Source: Cladocopium goreaui (lineage: Eukaryota; Sar; Dinophyceae; Suessiales; Symbiodiniaceae). Taken from it: a DNA stretch of 64,000 bases. Of the stretch, positions 1-9,202 are shown piece by piece (position 1 is the first letter of the stretch; each line of letters opens with the position of its first letter). A program made the position numbers and the translations under genes. The notes under the pieces are model-generated. The model saw nothing but the letters and a program-made list of their open reading frames with translations. It ran no database searches and was not told the DNA's origin. The DNA lies in assembly GCA_947184155.2 (NCBI GenBank), contig CAMXCT020006496.1:1-64000 (forward strand), written 5' to 3'.

Positions 1-807
1 ATCCTCATTCTTACCATCTTTGGGGGGGGCATGTCTGGTTGCTTTCGCCTTCTTCTTGTTCGACTTGGTTTTAGCATTGTGCTTGCATGAAGGGTGAGAA
101 AGCTGCGAGTTTCGTGTTCTTTTCTGCTTGCGAGGTGATTTGAGAAAGCCTTTGACAACCTTTAATTGTCTTCTGCGATATTGCGCAACTTCTCCACCTC
201 CTGCTGCTTCAGAAAGTTGTTTTGTCATTAAAATTGCTTTGGGTGATTTGACTGGCAATATGACCAGCCCACTGATGAGGAGCTTCCCGCTGACGAGCTT
301 GTAGTCCGCAACTCGTATGCCATTGTTGTGGTCGTACATGCTTATCATTCCAGGCTGGCTAGTAGTATGCAGGACAATGAGCTGTCTGTCATGATCAAGC
401 CTAGTGGTGGCTATGAGACACTGGATTTCATACTCCCTTTCTTGGAACATAAATTTGTGCCCGAGTGGGAGTCGTTCTTCCTCAAGCTTCGGATAGGAGC
501 ATCCTGGAGGTACTTTGATTCGAACAATGATCAAAGGGTCGAATTTTCCGCACTTCCACCTGGCTTAGACAGTGTCTAGGCATGAACAAGCTTGACACTC
601 TGTCAATTCGTCAGCATTCCAGATCGGAGCTAACAAGTCACAAAGTTCATCTATGCCTGTATTAGGCTTGATTGTCGCAGTGAAGGTGTCAATTGGTAGT
701 GTGCTAGACCGTAAACACGCCTGACATTGCAGCACAAATCTTGAGAAGAGGAAGCTACGAGTACTCTGACTAAGGTTAGCGCATATAATTGAATATAATT
801 CATACAC
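1..807 (-). pseudogene. Ubiquitin-specific-protease-like C-terminal region, broken, open at left edge
   Basis: Minus-strand reading from 807 to 1 in one frame gives coherent protein interrupted once by TAA at 565-567. Before the stop there are two paired-cysteine motifs (LQCQAC near 730 and ECQAC near 590) about 45 residues apart, as in the zinc-finger 'fingers' of C19 ubiquitin-specific proteases. After the stop come KCGKFDPLIIVRIKVPP and HTTSQPGMISMYDHNNGIRVADY, which fit the USP strand 'P.vLii.ikR' and the segment between the catalytic His and Asp. The tail (about 230 to 1) is Lys/Arg-rich. I see no convincing Cys box in the neighbouring upstream frames, so a protease is inferred, not shown. 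The stop could be decay, an indel or a missed intron. It is probably the 3' part of the same locus as the helicase upstream. Confidence 0.5.
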
Positions 808-1290
808 AGCGTCATTTTGGGTAGTGCCGTTGGGGGAATGGTGCTAAGCGTTGCTAGGGAAAGGCAGGCGTCGAAACATGTAAAGGGAAAGACAGTGGGC
901 ACTTGATGAACCCAGCTCCACCCTACACCTACTGCTGCAAGGGCTGCTTGTCGAACATGTATGCTGACATGTGTTGGGATCCAAGGCCCCCTTGAAAGGA
1001 GGTACAATGCAGTATTCATGCTAGAAATGTGGCTACAGTGGATCGCAATGTCTTGGACTTTGTGAGCTAAGGCAGCGACAACGGCGTCATCAAGGGTCGG
1101 GAACCATTTGCGGCTAGATTCAGCGAAGGGAGAGAGAGAGGTAAACCGACCTTGTTGGGACTGACTTTGGGTCTCACGTTCAAAGGATGGCTGGGTGAGG
1201 TCAATTTGGTGAGTATGGTCATCTTCCCCAGTGATATCAATGCACACGACAATCGGCGTTTTGGTGAGGGGGGGGGAGCGCAGGAGAAAG
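651..1290 (-). CDS. Coding segment linking the proline-rich region to the USP-like region
   Basis: This minus-strand frame is open from the G-homopolymer zone near 1290 down to about 800. It reads as ordinary protein (IVVCIDITGEDDHTHQIDL; WFPTLDDAVVAALAHKVQDI) and not as low complexity. It sits between the proline-rich frame upstream and the USP-like frame downstream, so it most likely belongs to the same product, with frame changes at the G tracts (1267-1316) and again near 800. The product is not recognised. Upstream of 1290 the same frame becomes Pro/Leu-rich and is probably out of frame there. Confidence 0.4.
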
Positions 1291-2763
1291 AGGGAAAGAG
1301 GGGGGGGGGGGGAACGAGAGGTAGGGGAGGTGAGTTGGGGGTTGGGATGAGGCGGGAAGGAAACAGGAAGGAGGGGGCGAAGAGGAAGGAGGAGGGGGAG
1401 GTGGTGGGTCGTTAGCCGGGAGAACAGAACTTCGTTGAAGGGCAGCCTGGATGAGGGGCACAACCTCCCCTTGATGTGAAGAAGAAGCCTGGGACGGTTT
1501 GGTCTTTGTGGGGGTTGCAATGCCAGGGGGGTCTTTACCGACTTCTACGACAACAGCGTCATCAGGCAATAATGACTGTTCTTCTGGTACAGTAACCTTT
1601 CCTATAGGGGCCTCAGAGGCAGCATCTAGAGGCTGGGACTGACTTGGAAGTGTATGTACAATGGGGTCACTGCTCTCCTGTTTGGCATTGTCAGTTTGTG
1701 AGGGAAGGGAGACACCGGGTGGGGAGGAAGGAGTGATAACAGGGTCAGAGAGTTCATTCGACAGTCTGACTTTACTTGCAATACCACCTTTCACCTCTCC
1801 ACCAGCGGGTTTGGTCTCTGGCAGGCTAGTTTTTCGACTGCTGAGAGCTTCTCTTTCACATGTAGGGGGTTTCTTGAGAGGGGTGGAGAGAAGTGCAGGT
1901 TGGGGAGGTAGCATCTCTTTATCTTCCTCCTCTACTTTGTGTACATCATTTCGGTGATGGTCTTGATCAACAACCATATCAATAATTGGTTGCTCACTGG
2001 TGCCAGCTGGGTGACTAGCAGGAAGGTTGGTCCATGGGATGGTTGGGCTGACAGTAGGGGGGTCAGTGTGTGCATTCCTCGGCGTTAATTGCCCTTCTGG
2101 ACCTTTACAAGCACGCTGAGCACCTTTGGGTTCACCTTGACTGCTTGACCGCTCTGAATTTGGCTTCGTAGGGTCATGGACGCTTGCCCCAGCGACTGCA
2201 TCAGCAAGGGGGGGACTGCTTTGATAAGGGTTGATCTGTTGGGAAGGCGGTGTTGGCGGGGGGGTAGTGCCTACCGCGGCGTAAGCCGGAAATTGATCTG
2301 TTTCTTTTTTACTGCCGGGGGGGGTAGACGGGGTCCTGGGCAGTTTGGCACCATGGTCAGTAAGTTTGTCCTTCGTGACCGGCTGGTTTTGTGTGGAGTT
2401 TGGAGAAAGTACCGCAGTAGTTTTCCTATTGGTACCGCTGTTGTCGAAGGTATTAAATTTCCATGCAGCAATGGCTTCAACTTTAGTATCAGCAGTGATC
2501 ATGGCACTGAAGTCAAAGTAGGGAGGCACGAGCATGACTAGATAACAAGCTTTGAAGGGATAAATTTGCAGAGCGTCGACTTTGGTGAGGTATAATGAGC
2601 TTTCGAGGCCGTCAACTCGATTGATTTGACATTGCCTTCCTGTCGGTATTTCAAACATTATAATTCTGGTAAATTTTGAGACTTGCTCAAACCTAAGGAC
2701 GTTTTGCTTGCAGAAATCTCCTTTCGCACTATTCACTGCTTCAAAATGACTGAAATGAGTCAA
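1237..2763 (-). CDS. Disordered Pro/Ser/Thr-rich linker-type coding region
   Basis: A 508-codon open frame. The first ~120 residues look globular (FTRIIMFEIPTGRQCQINRV, SSLYLTKVDALQIYPFKACY). The rest is rich in Pro, Ser, Thr and Gln (repeated TPP, PPT and SSPP stretches) and is predicted to be disordered; the last ~60 residues are nearly pure Pro/Ser. The frame collapses into polyproline where the plus strand carries runs of G (1267-1316), and a better frame continues beyond. The most economical reading is a linker between the helicase part and the USP-like part of one large protein, with an indel in the homopolymer. No domain is recognised. Confidence 0.45.
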   Translation of the reverse strand: MTHFSHFEAVNSAKGDFCKQNVLRFEQVSKFTRIIMFEIPTGRQCQINRVDGLESSLYLTKVDALQIYPFKACYLVMLVPPYFDFSAMITADTKVEAIAAWKFNTFDNSGTNRKTTAVLSPNSTQNQPVTKDKLTDHGAKLPRTPSTPPGSKKETDQFPAYAAVGTTPPPTPPSQQINPYQSSPPLADAVAGASVHDPTKPNSERSSSQGEPKGAQRACKGPEGQLTPRNAHTDPPTVSPTIPWTNLPASHPAGTSEQPIIDMVVDQDHHRNDVHKVEEEDKEMLPPQPALLSTPLKKPPTCEREALSSRKTSLPETKPAGGEVKGGIASKVRLSNELSDPVITPSSPPGVSLPSQTDNAKQESSDPIVHTLPSQSQPLDAASEAPIGKVTVPEEQSLLPDDAVVVEVGKDPPGIATPTKTKPSQASSSHQGEVVPLIQAALQRSSVLPANDPPPPPPPSSSPPPSCFLPASSQPPTHLPYLSFPPPPSFPLSPALPPPHQNADCRVH

Positions 2764-3157
2764 AAAGATATCTAGTGTCTTTTACAGGTATTGGTTCAAG
2801 GAAGAGTATCCATGGGTAGGTCTCTTCAGAATAAGTGTATGACACCTGTTGAGTCGGTAGGTCAACTGCTGAGTCCTTAAGGAGCCCAAACCGTCGCTTC
2901 TGTGAAGCATTCTGGGTGCTGACAGGGGCGATGACAGTGAGTCTGTTTTTGAAGCTTGGATTACACTTTTCACCGATTCTACGCCAATGCTCTCCTTTGG
3001 TCTCGTGCCTGGGTGGTTCACCCGGTGCACCAGTTTGTGGCAGTATGTTTCCGCAATGTTCTATCGTGAGAACAATATTGTTTCCTCTTCTGTCCTTGAC
3101 TGTGAAAGAACATGGGAAGTTCTGCTTAACTTCATGAGGGATCCAAAACGTGAGCAT
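2741..3157 (-). CDS. Unrecognised coding segment downstream of the helicase
   Basis: About 138 codons with normal globular composition (GNNIVLTIEHCGNILPQTG; QVSYTYSEETYPWILFLEP). The end overlaps the start of the next frame (2763) by a few codons, as expected for a one-base shift within a continuous coding region. It lies between the helicase frame and the proline-rich frame on the same strand. No family is recognised; it is probably a piece of the same long product. Confidence 0.35.
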   Translation of the reverse strand: MLTFWIPHEVKQNFPCSFTVKDRRGNNIVLTIEHCGNILPQTGAPGEPPRHETKGEHWRRIGEKCNPSFKNRLTVIAPVSTQNASQKRRFGLLKDSAVDLPTQQVSYTYSEETYPWILFLEPIPVKDTRYLFDSFQSF

Positions 3158-3179
3158 CGTGATATTGGCATTATCTTCA

Positions 3180-3503
3180 TTAACGATGGTTTAATTCAAA
3201 TTTGGAGGCTGAAAAAGCATTAATGAGTGCAAAGCCAAGATCTGAGTCGATGACTGCTACTTCGTTTTCCAGGAGTGGGATGATGCTACTTTTTGCAATT
3301 TGAAGTGGTATAAAGGGCATACTGCCTATTGGCGCATATCTTACTTCAATTCGGTACCAGTTGCTGTCAATGGCAGTCACTTGACTAAGAACAAATTGTG
3401 TCGATTGCTGTCGTTGTCCAAAAGGCAAGTACGTTGTTGAACAATGCCATAAATTGCGGAGCACTTCGATTTCTATGCCTTCTAGTTCAGCATTACTTGA
3501 GCT
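3180..3503 (-). CDS. Unrecognised coding segment immediately after the helicase ORF
   Basis: An open frame that overlaps the last codons of the helicase ORF and continues for ~105 residues (TQFVLSQVTAIDSNWYRIEV; ENEVAVIDSDLGFALINAF). The helicase stop at 3482-3484 is therefore followed at once by another coherent frame, consistent with a frameshift or a small intron. A similar FALIDSD phrase occurs in the codons just upstream of 8287, which may be chance. Confidence 0.35.
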   Translation of the reverse strand, partial: SSSNAELEGIEIEVLRNLWHCSTTYLPFGQRQQSTQFVLSQVTAIDSNWYRIEVRYAPIGSMPFIPLQIAKSSIIPLLENEVAVIDSDLGFALINAFSASKFELNHR

Positions 3504-6500
3504 TCAGACAGGAAAAAGTACTTTATTCTAAAGGACATAAGCTCCAGCGCAAGAGCATTTCGTTCTTGATCACTTAAGTGCCGAGTGGAAATAACAGTGA
3601 AAGCAGCAGCCTCCCGCAGTTTATGTAAGCGAGTCCAGTCAATGCCTTCTTTGATTTGGAACTGGGTATCTTGTGCTGTGTTAATTTCTTTCTGTAGTGA
3701 TTCAATTGCTTCACGGATTTTGGTTCTTTGTAAGCACGAGTTCTTTTCATATTTGATAGTAAGCGGCACGCTTCCTTTTGACTTGTCAGAATTATAGCAG
3801 CCGTTTGGTGACGTACTGGTCTCACTGACCCCGGGGTATTGCCCTTGTCGCAATTCTTTGCCAACAAAATTTTCAAAGGCAATACGAGCAGGCATTATCA
3901 GCTCATCAGTAATCGTGTCAGAGATTTGCCATTCGATTACCGACGGACTGCTTGACAGGCTATCCATTTTGACTAGATATAGTACAGTAGGATATTTTTG
4001 ATATCTGAGGGTTCCAGTGAGTTGCTTAATTTCTCGGATGGCTGCAATATGCCTATGGCAAGTGTCGAAAACTTTAGCTGCTATTTCAACTGGGCCAGTG
4101 TTGGCATGACACTCATAGATAAAAATGACAGTCTGTTGCATCGTCGCCAGCAGTTCCGATTCTACGAAGCGGGAGTGTCGCCGCATAGTGGGCTGCGTTG
4201 CTTTAAATACGGCTTGGAGGCCTGGAAGAACAGCGCTGGCTACTTTGAGATCTTCCTCATCCTGTGGCGATAGCTGACTTGTCCATAGCCGGCCTAAAGT
4301 GGACTGTCCTCGTTTGAGAATTTGACTAAGAGTCGTCAGACCTTCATTGGCCGAACCATCTAGCAGTCGGGTCATAGCATCGGCAAGGGTGGCTGGCGTG
4401 TAATAATTGCGGTTGCTTCGCAGGCCATGCTTTTTGGCGAGCAGTAGTTGTCGGGAGCGCTTTGCGTTGCGAGCTGCCCGATCAATGCCGCCGGGTGTCT
4501 GCTCTGAGTCTCCCGTCCACAATACCAGAGGTTGCTGCCTCAGCAGGCTGATAACTGCAATTTCTCGGTCAGTGCCATACTGCTGGCCTTCATCAATGAC
4601 CAGGAGGGAGAGCTCTTGCATAAAACCACCCATTGTGGACCATTGCATGGTAAGATCCTGGGCTACCGTTCCCCCGGTGGCTAAGATTAGCTGACACTTG
4701 TGCAACATTTGCCTTCTTTCTTTCGGGTGGATATCAAATTTTGTGTGGGAGTAACTGCTTTTGTTGCGCTCTTGGTCTCCCACCAGCCTACCTATGCGCC
4801 CAAACACCCTCGACGGGGGGTCGAGCCATAGGAGGAGGTCAGCAAAAGATCTAGTACCGGAGTTCTCTTTACAAATGAACAATATCTTGAGGCTGTCGGT
4901 GGTATCGATCTCAATCAGAGCCAGGATAAGGATTGCCATCGATTTCGACTTGCCTGCTCCGAAGAGCCCTTGGATGCACAGATCGAGCCGGTTGGTGAGC
5001 AAAGCCATTGTCACTGCACAGAGTGTGCCTAAGACATGTCCGTCAATTTCAGCAGCAAAAGATAGCGCTGTGGAGCGGGTCCAGGGGTGATGCTCGCCTT
5101 CAACGTGACATGGAGTTAGCACTAGGTGCAGCAACTGACCGCACAAATGCAAGAAATGTGATCTTTTGTTGCCCTCCATTCCCTCCACTGCTGTTTGGAC
5201 ATTATAGATGCCTAGTCCCAGGTGATCCCTGCACGGGGAGGTTTGCGCGACAGCTGTAAGCTCGCGGGTGGGCTTGGTACATCCAAACATCCACATTGTG
5301 TGGAGAAAAAAGACCTTTGGAACCGGGCTGTTTTGCCCCTGGACAGTTGCATCAATAGGGTCCAGGCGTTGGCCAGAATCAGTGTACAAGTCTTGGAGGG
5401 TTTCAAGCTGTTCCTTTGCAAAGAACTTAATGGCTGGTACGGTGAGGAAGGCGACCTCAATGAATTTAGGGTTACATTGTCTGTATATACGTGAGGCTGC
5501 CAGCTCATCCTTCTTTTTGGCTGCACGCGGTGTGATGGCGAGGACCAAACCAAATAAGACTTGGAGGTCATCTCCGTCATCAGCTGGTGCTTCTGCTGTG
5601 CCAACCATGGCGATGAGCCTACCCGTGCCAATGGGGCTGACTTTGTGATGGTGCGCATCGCTGGCAAGTAGGCTAAACACATCAGTTTTACCAAGGCTTG
5701 GATGTCGGAACGCGAATGCATCCTGTCCGCCTTTGACTCTCCAGTGGCCAAACTCGCTGCCTTTGAAGAGGAACTCCAGGGCAATGGGTTGTGATGGTTG
5801 TCGAACCGGTCCTGCACTTTGCATTGTTAACCCTGTTTCATTATAGCCTTCATTAGGACTGAGCATGGGCAGGTAGTAGTCTAACATGTAGACAGCCATG
5901 GGCAGGGGTAGGGTACCAAGGAACTGTTGGACCATGGTGGTATAATTATGCAAATTGGCCCTTGAGGAGATGGTAACCGTTGCCAACCCGGCTAGGTATT
6001 GGGTAGCTTCTTGCTCAGTTTTGATCTCTGCGTTATGGACAGCAATTCGAGCAACCAGTGCCTGTGTTGTGGTTTCAGGTAGCTCGCACATTTCCGCTAG
6101 CTCACGCAGGAGTTTTCTGGCAGTTCTTGGGAGCTCAAAACTGCACCATGAGATCAGGCGAAGAGGAGCTTGTGAGTACACTTCGAAGGGGAGTACCCCT
6201 GGGATGCCTTCCAGCTGTTCAATATCCGGTCGTCCTTCTGGGAGGGCAACCCTAGTCCAATGCGAGTAGTTATGCTGTGCAGTGCCAAGGTACGCTCTCC
6301 ATCCTGTGACATGCGTGATTTTAAAGCCTCGTTGCTTAAGCAATTTGATGTCATGGTTTGACGGGTTCCAGACACACAGCTTGTCATCCGCATGGTGGAT
6401 GAGATGAATCTCTCTCAGCTGTGATGGGTTGTATGTTGTTAGCAACGATGGTGGCAGCGCAATGGCTGCTAGCACTGTTGTACCATCAACATCTGGGAAC

Positions 6501-8287
6501 TCTGAGAGGATTGTTTCCCATACCATTCCTGCATACGAGCCAGCGCTGTGCCCTCGGATGTTGAAAGAGCCTATCATATATCCTGTCAATCTGAGGTAGT
6601 CCGCTGGACGGATTTCAGGGGGCAGGCAGACTCCGACCAGAGGATGTGCTACCAGTAGCTTGGTAAAGAGTCTCAGACCATGTGTGTACCCCGGCCATGG
6701 TGGTTTCCTATGCGCTGGAATGATAGGGCAGAAGCGCAACAGTTTCATGGCTCGACTGATGATCTGTGCTTGTAATTGGTTCGCTCTGGGCATTCCTAAA
6801 ACACGGCACCGGAAGTGTGCTCCGATGGGAAACATGGCGATGTGCAGTAGCAAATATTCTTGCGTGTGGGCAGTGCCTGCTACTGTGCCAACTCTTGCAT
6901 TCCAATCGTCCTGTTTGCTCAGGGATGGCCCATAAACATGTGCTTCCTTTCTACAAGCCATTAACACATCCCAGTCTTCATCAAGCTCTCCTCCACCCAA
7001 CCCAGTGCACTGAACTTCCAGGGACCCTGGGTCAGCGTCATTGAGTTGCCAGGAGGTGTTATCCATGACTGTGATTTTCCAGTCTGTGTATTTGGGGTCT
7101 GTATGGCTGGCAAGCACCTCATTGATGGCAAGCTCTGCGTTGTTAGAGTCAACGTTCAGTCGTCGCTGGAGCGCTTCGAGCAGGGGGAGGATGGGGGCGG
7201 TGGGAAGCTTAAGGCTCGCATGCTGACCACAGAAAACAATGGCAGGCTCGCAATCTTTGGGCCAGGGTGTATGGCCATTACTGCTGTTGGGGGCTTCGAC
7301 TGGCGTCCAGAGGCTCTGGAGTAGCAGCACCTGTGTCGGGGTAAGGCTTCTGTTTTGTGGAACGTGCGGCTTGACGACTAGCTTACCCCCTCTAATAAAG
7401 TCGCAACCTGTGGGGTGTGTCCATAAAGGGGGTGCATCTTCAACTCCTATGAGCGACACAGCTAGCGGTTGCAGACCTTTGCTTAGCCACTGTTGGAGTT
7501 GGTGCCCTAGGCCTACTTTACTCCCATGAAAGGCGTGTAGAATTGGTGGCAGGCTATACCCTATAGTCAACTCCTTACTTTGGAACAATTTGTCTCCTGG
7601 AAGGCAGAGGATAGGGAAGTCGGCTGGGAAGACTGACATAGGGGAGAGTGCACCTTGCTCGAAGATGGGGCGTGCCCAGGTAAGGAATGGCGGTGTCCGC
7701 TCGACAAAGTCCGGTCTAAGATATCGTCCATCACCATGGCGAGGCCATTCTCCTTGCTCCGGTATGGGGAAAGCAATGGCTCCAGCCCATTCACCTAGCA
7801 TTGCCCATGCATGTGTCCAGTCAAGCGGAGTTCTAGCCTTACAGCCTAGTAGGGGGGTGAGCAGTAGCCCACCTCTCATCGCTTCTACAGGGTCTTCAGG
7901 CACGGCGGTTGTCGCTAGGAAACTGGCTCGGCTTTCTCGAAGTGCGGTGACCCAATCCTCCGCTGTTCGGCGGTTGGCAGGGTGGGCTATTCGTCGCGCC
8001 TTGGGGGCAGGTGCATTACTCGGCGAGGAGCTTGGTGCAGTGACGGATGGCATGCCTGCTTCAGGGGTTGCCTGGTCCATGTCCACATCGGCTGTCTCAA
8101 TGGGGATATGCCCTGTCACAATGATCAGGCCGGCATTGAGTTCTGCCTTGGCCTCCGTGGCGAGGAGTACTGCTGGGGGGCACTGGTTAGAACTGGCCCT
8201 TATGTTGTGTTGCATTGCTGCGGCTCTACTTGTCTTATCCGTCATAAGATTAACTAGTTCAGCTATCTCAAACAACGAGGTCGGCAC
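3482..8287 (-). CDS. Large SF1 (Upf1-like) helicase protein with embedded serine-hydrolase-like motif
   Basis: A ~1600-residue frame. Helicase motifs: Walker A GLFGAGKS (nt ~4941-4972, residue ~1105), motif II VIDEGQQYG (~4580-4606) and motif III WTGDSEQTPGG (~4500-4525), the signature of SF1B helicases of the Upf1/AAA_12 type. Motifs IV-VI of domain 2A are not obvious, so activity is uncertain. Near residue 575 (nt ~6538-6570) RGHSAGSYAG matches the nucleophile elbow GxSxG of alpha/beta hydrolases; candidate Asp (HHADDKLCVW) and His (TAQHNYSHW) follow within 100 residues. The first codon here is GTG and the first ATG is 8243-8245. The frame stays open upstream to a stop at 8333-8335, where TTTCCCACAG just before 8317 could be a splice acceptor, so the true 5' end is probably an upstream exon. 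The N-terminal ~500 residues are not recognised. Confidence 0.65.
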   Translation of the reverse strand: MPTSLFEIAELVNLMTDKTSRAAAMQHNIRASSNQCPPAVLLATEAKAELNAGLIIVTGHIPIETADVDMDQATPEAGMPSVTAPSSSPSNAPAPKARRIAHPANRRTAEDWVTALRESRASFLATTAVPEDPVEAMRGGLLLTPLLGCKARTPLDWTHAWAMLGEWAGAIAFPIPEQGEWPRHGDGRYLRPDFVERTPPFLTWARPIFEQGALSPMSVFPADFPILCLPGDKLFQSKELTIGYSLPPILHAFHGSKVGLGHQLQQWLSKGLQPLAVSLIGVEDAPPLWTHPTGCDFIRGGKLVVKPHVPQNRSLTPTQVLLLQSLWTPVEAPNSSNGHTPWPKDCEPAIVFCGQHASLKLPTAPILPLLEALQRRLNVDSNNAELAINEVLASHTDPKYTDWKITVMDNTSWQLNDADPGSLEVQCTGLGGGELDEDWDVLMACRKEAHVYGPSLSKQDDWNARVGTVAGTAHTQEYLLLHIAMFPIGAHFRCRVLGMPRANQLQAQIISRAMKLLRFCPIIPAHRKPPWPGYTHGLRLFTKLLVAHPLVGVCLPPEIRPADYLRLTGYMIGSFNIRGHSAGSYAGMVWETILSEFPDVDGTTVLAAIALPPSLLTTYNPSQLREIHLIHHADDKLCVWNPSNHDIKLLKQRGFKITHVTGWRAYLGTAQHNYSHWTRVALPEGRPDIEQLEGIPGVLPFEVYSQAPLRLISWCSFELPRTARKLLRELAEMCELPETTTQALVARIAVHNAEIKTEQEATQYLAGLATVTISSRANLHNYTTMVQQFLGTLPLPMAVYMLDYYLPMLSPNEGYNETGLTMQSAGPVRQPSQPIALEFLFKGSEFGHWRVKGGQDAFAFRHPSLGKTDVFSLLASDAHHHKVSPIGTGRLIAMVGTAEAPADDGDDLQVLFGLVLAITPRAAKKKDELAASRIYRQCNPKFIEVAFLTVPAIKFFAKEQLETLQDLYTDSGQRLDPIDATVQGQNSPVPKVFFLHTMWMFGCTKPTRELTAVAQTSPCRDHLGLGIYNVQTAVEGMEGNKRSHFLHLCGQLLHLVLTPCHVEGEHHPWTRSTALSFAAEIDGHVLGTLCAVTMALLTNRLDLCIQGLFGAGKSKSMAILILALIEIDTTDSLKILFICKENSGTRSFADLLLWLDPPSRVFGRIGRLVGDQERNKSSYSHTKFDIHPKERRQMLHKCQLILATGGTVAQDLTMQWSTMGGFMQELSLLVIDEGQQYGTDREIAVISLLRQQPLVLWTGDSEQTPGGIDRAARNAKRSRQLLLAKKHGLRSNRNYYTPATLADAMTRLLDGSANEGLTTLSQILKRGQSTLGRLWTSQLSPQDEEDLKVASAVLPGLQAVFKATQPTMRRHSRFVESELLATMQQTVIFIYECHANTGPVEIAAKVFDTCHRHIAAIREIKQLTGTLRYQKYPTVLYLVKMDSLSSSPSVIEWQISDTITDELIMPARIAFENFVGKELRQGQYPGVSETSTSPNGCYNSDKSKGSVPLTIKYEKNSCLQRTKIREAIESLQKEINTAQDTQFQIKEGIDWTRLHKLREAAAFTVISTRHLSDQERNALALELMSFRIKYFFLSEAQVMLN

Positions 8288-8602
8288 GCAGTCAGAGTCA
8301 ATGAGGGCAAAGTTTACTGTGGGAAACGTGTTTCAAGCGCAGTTGTAGTTGTGTCAGGTAAGTTGTGAGGTGGCCATGTTTGTTTTGCAGTGTTTGCCAC
8401 AAGTTGCAGATTGTGTGGTTGTTTAATTCTGAAATTGCTGAGCTTGCCATGTGATGTTTTGACCTTTTTGGGTCCTAGTTAGGCAGGTTTGTAGCTTCCA
8501 AGGCTTACTGAAAGCCTGCCGCAAAAATCACATATTCCTCATGTAAGAGCAAGAGCGGCCGCGAGATTGAGCAAAATGAGGGTTCCAAAACCAGGGCCCC
8601 AA

Positions 8603-9202
8603 AAACAGGCCAGGCAAGTCGGTGTGAGAGGCCTTCAGGGAAGGTATCTTAAAGGGGGGAGCTTGGAGAGAAATTGGATTGAAGGCGTCCGCTGGGAGGC
8701 TTCGAAGGCCCCTTAAGGTTGCTTCGAAGCCTTCGAAGCTCCCTTAAGGTACCTTCAAAGGCTTCAGCCAAGGCTTCAACGCTCGAAGCCACCTTAAGGT
8801 ACCTTGAGGAGGCCTGGAGGCTTTGAAGGTCCCTTAAGGGGGCTTCGAAGAATTCGTCCAAGCCCGCTTAAGATACCTTCGAAGTCTTCGGCGAAGACCC
8901 CTTAAGGTACCTTTGTCGAAGCTCCCTTATGGTACCTTCGAAGGCTTCGAAGCCCCCTTAAGATACCTTCGAAGCCTTCGAAGTCCCTTAAGGTACCTCA
9001 AGGGGGCTTCCGTTCCTCGTTCACCCCCCCCTCCCCCCCGTCCCCCCCTTCGGCAAAGGCTTAAGGTACCCTTCGTCGAAGCACCCTTAAGGTACCTTCG
9101 CAAGCTTCGAAGCCCCCTTAAGGTACCTTCGAAGTCTTCGGCGAAGACCCTTTTACCTTCGAAGGCTTCGAAGCCGCCTTAAGGTACGTTCGTCGAAGAC
9201 AT
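8603..9202. repeat. Left palindrome-rich cluster (TTCGAAGG / CTTAAGGTACC units)
   Basis: Irregular, densely repeated short units built from CCTTAAGGTACCTTCGAAGG, which combine the self-complementary hexamers CTTAAG, GGTACC and TTCGAA. It is preceded by CAGGCAAGTCGGTGTGAGAG, and a diverged copy of this lead-in precedes the right cluster. Apparent frames here on either strand are artefacts of the repeat. The stretch from 8336 to 8602, between the helicase frame and this cluster, shows nothing I can name. Confidence 0.85.

Noticed and set aside
7590-8348. 252-codon plus-strand frame opposite the helicase ORF
   Set aside because: Antisense shadow of the 1601-codon helicase frame, which has recognised motifs.
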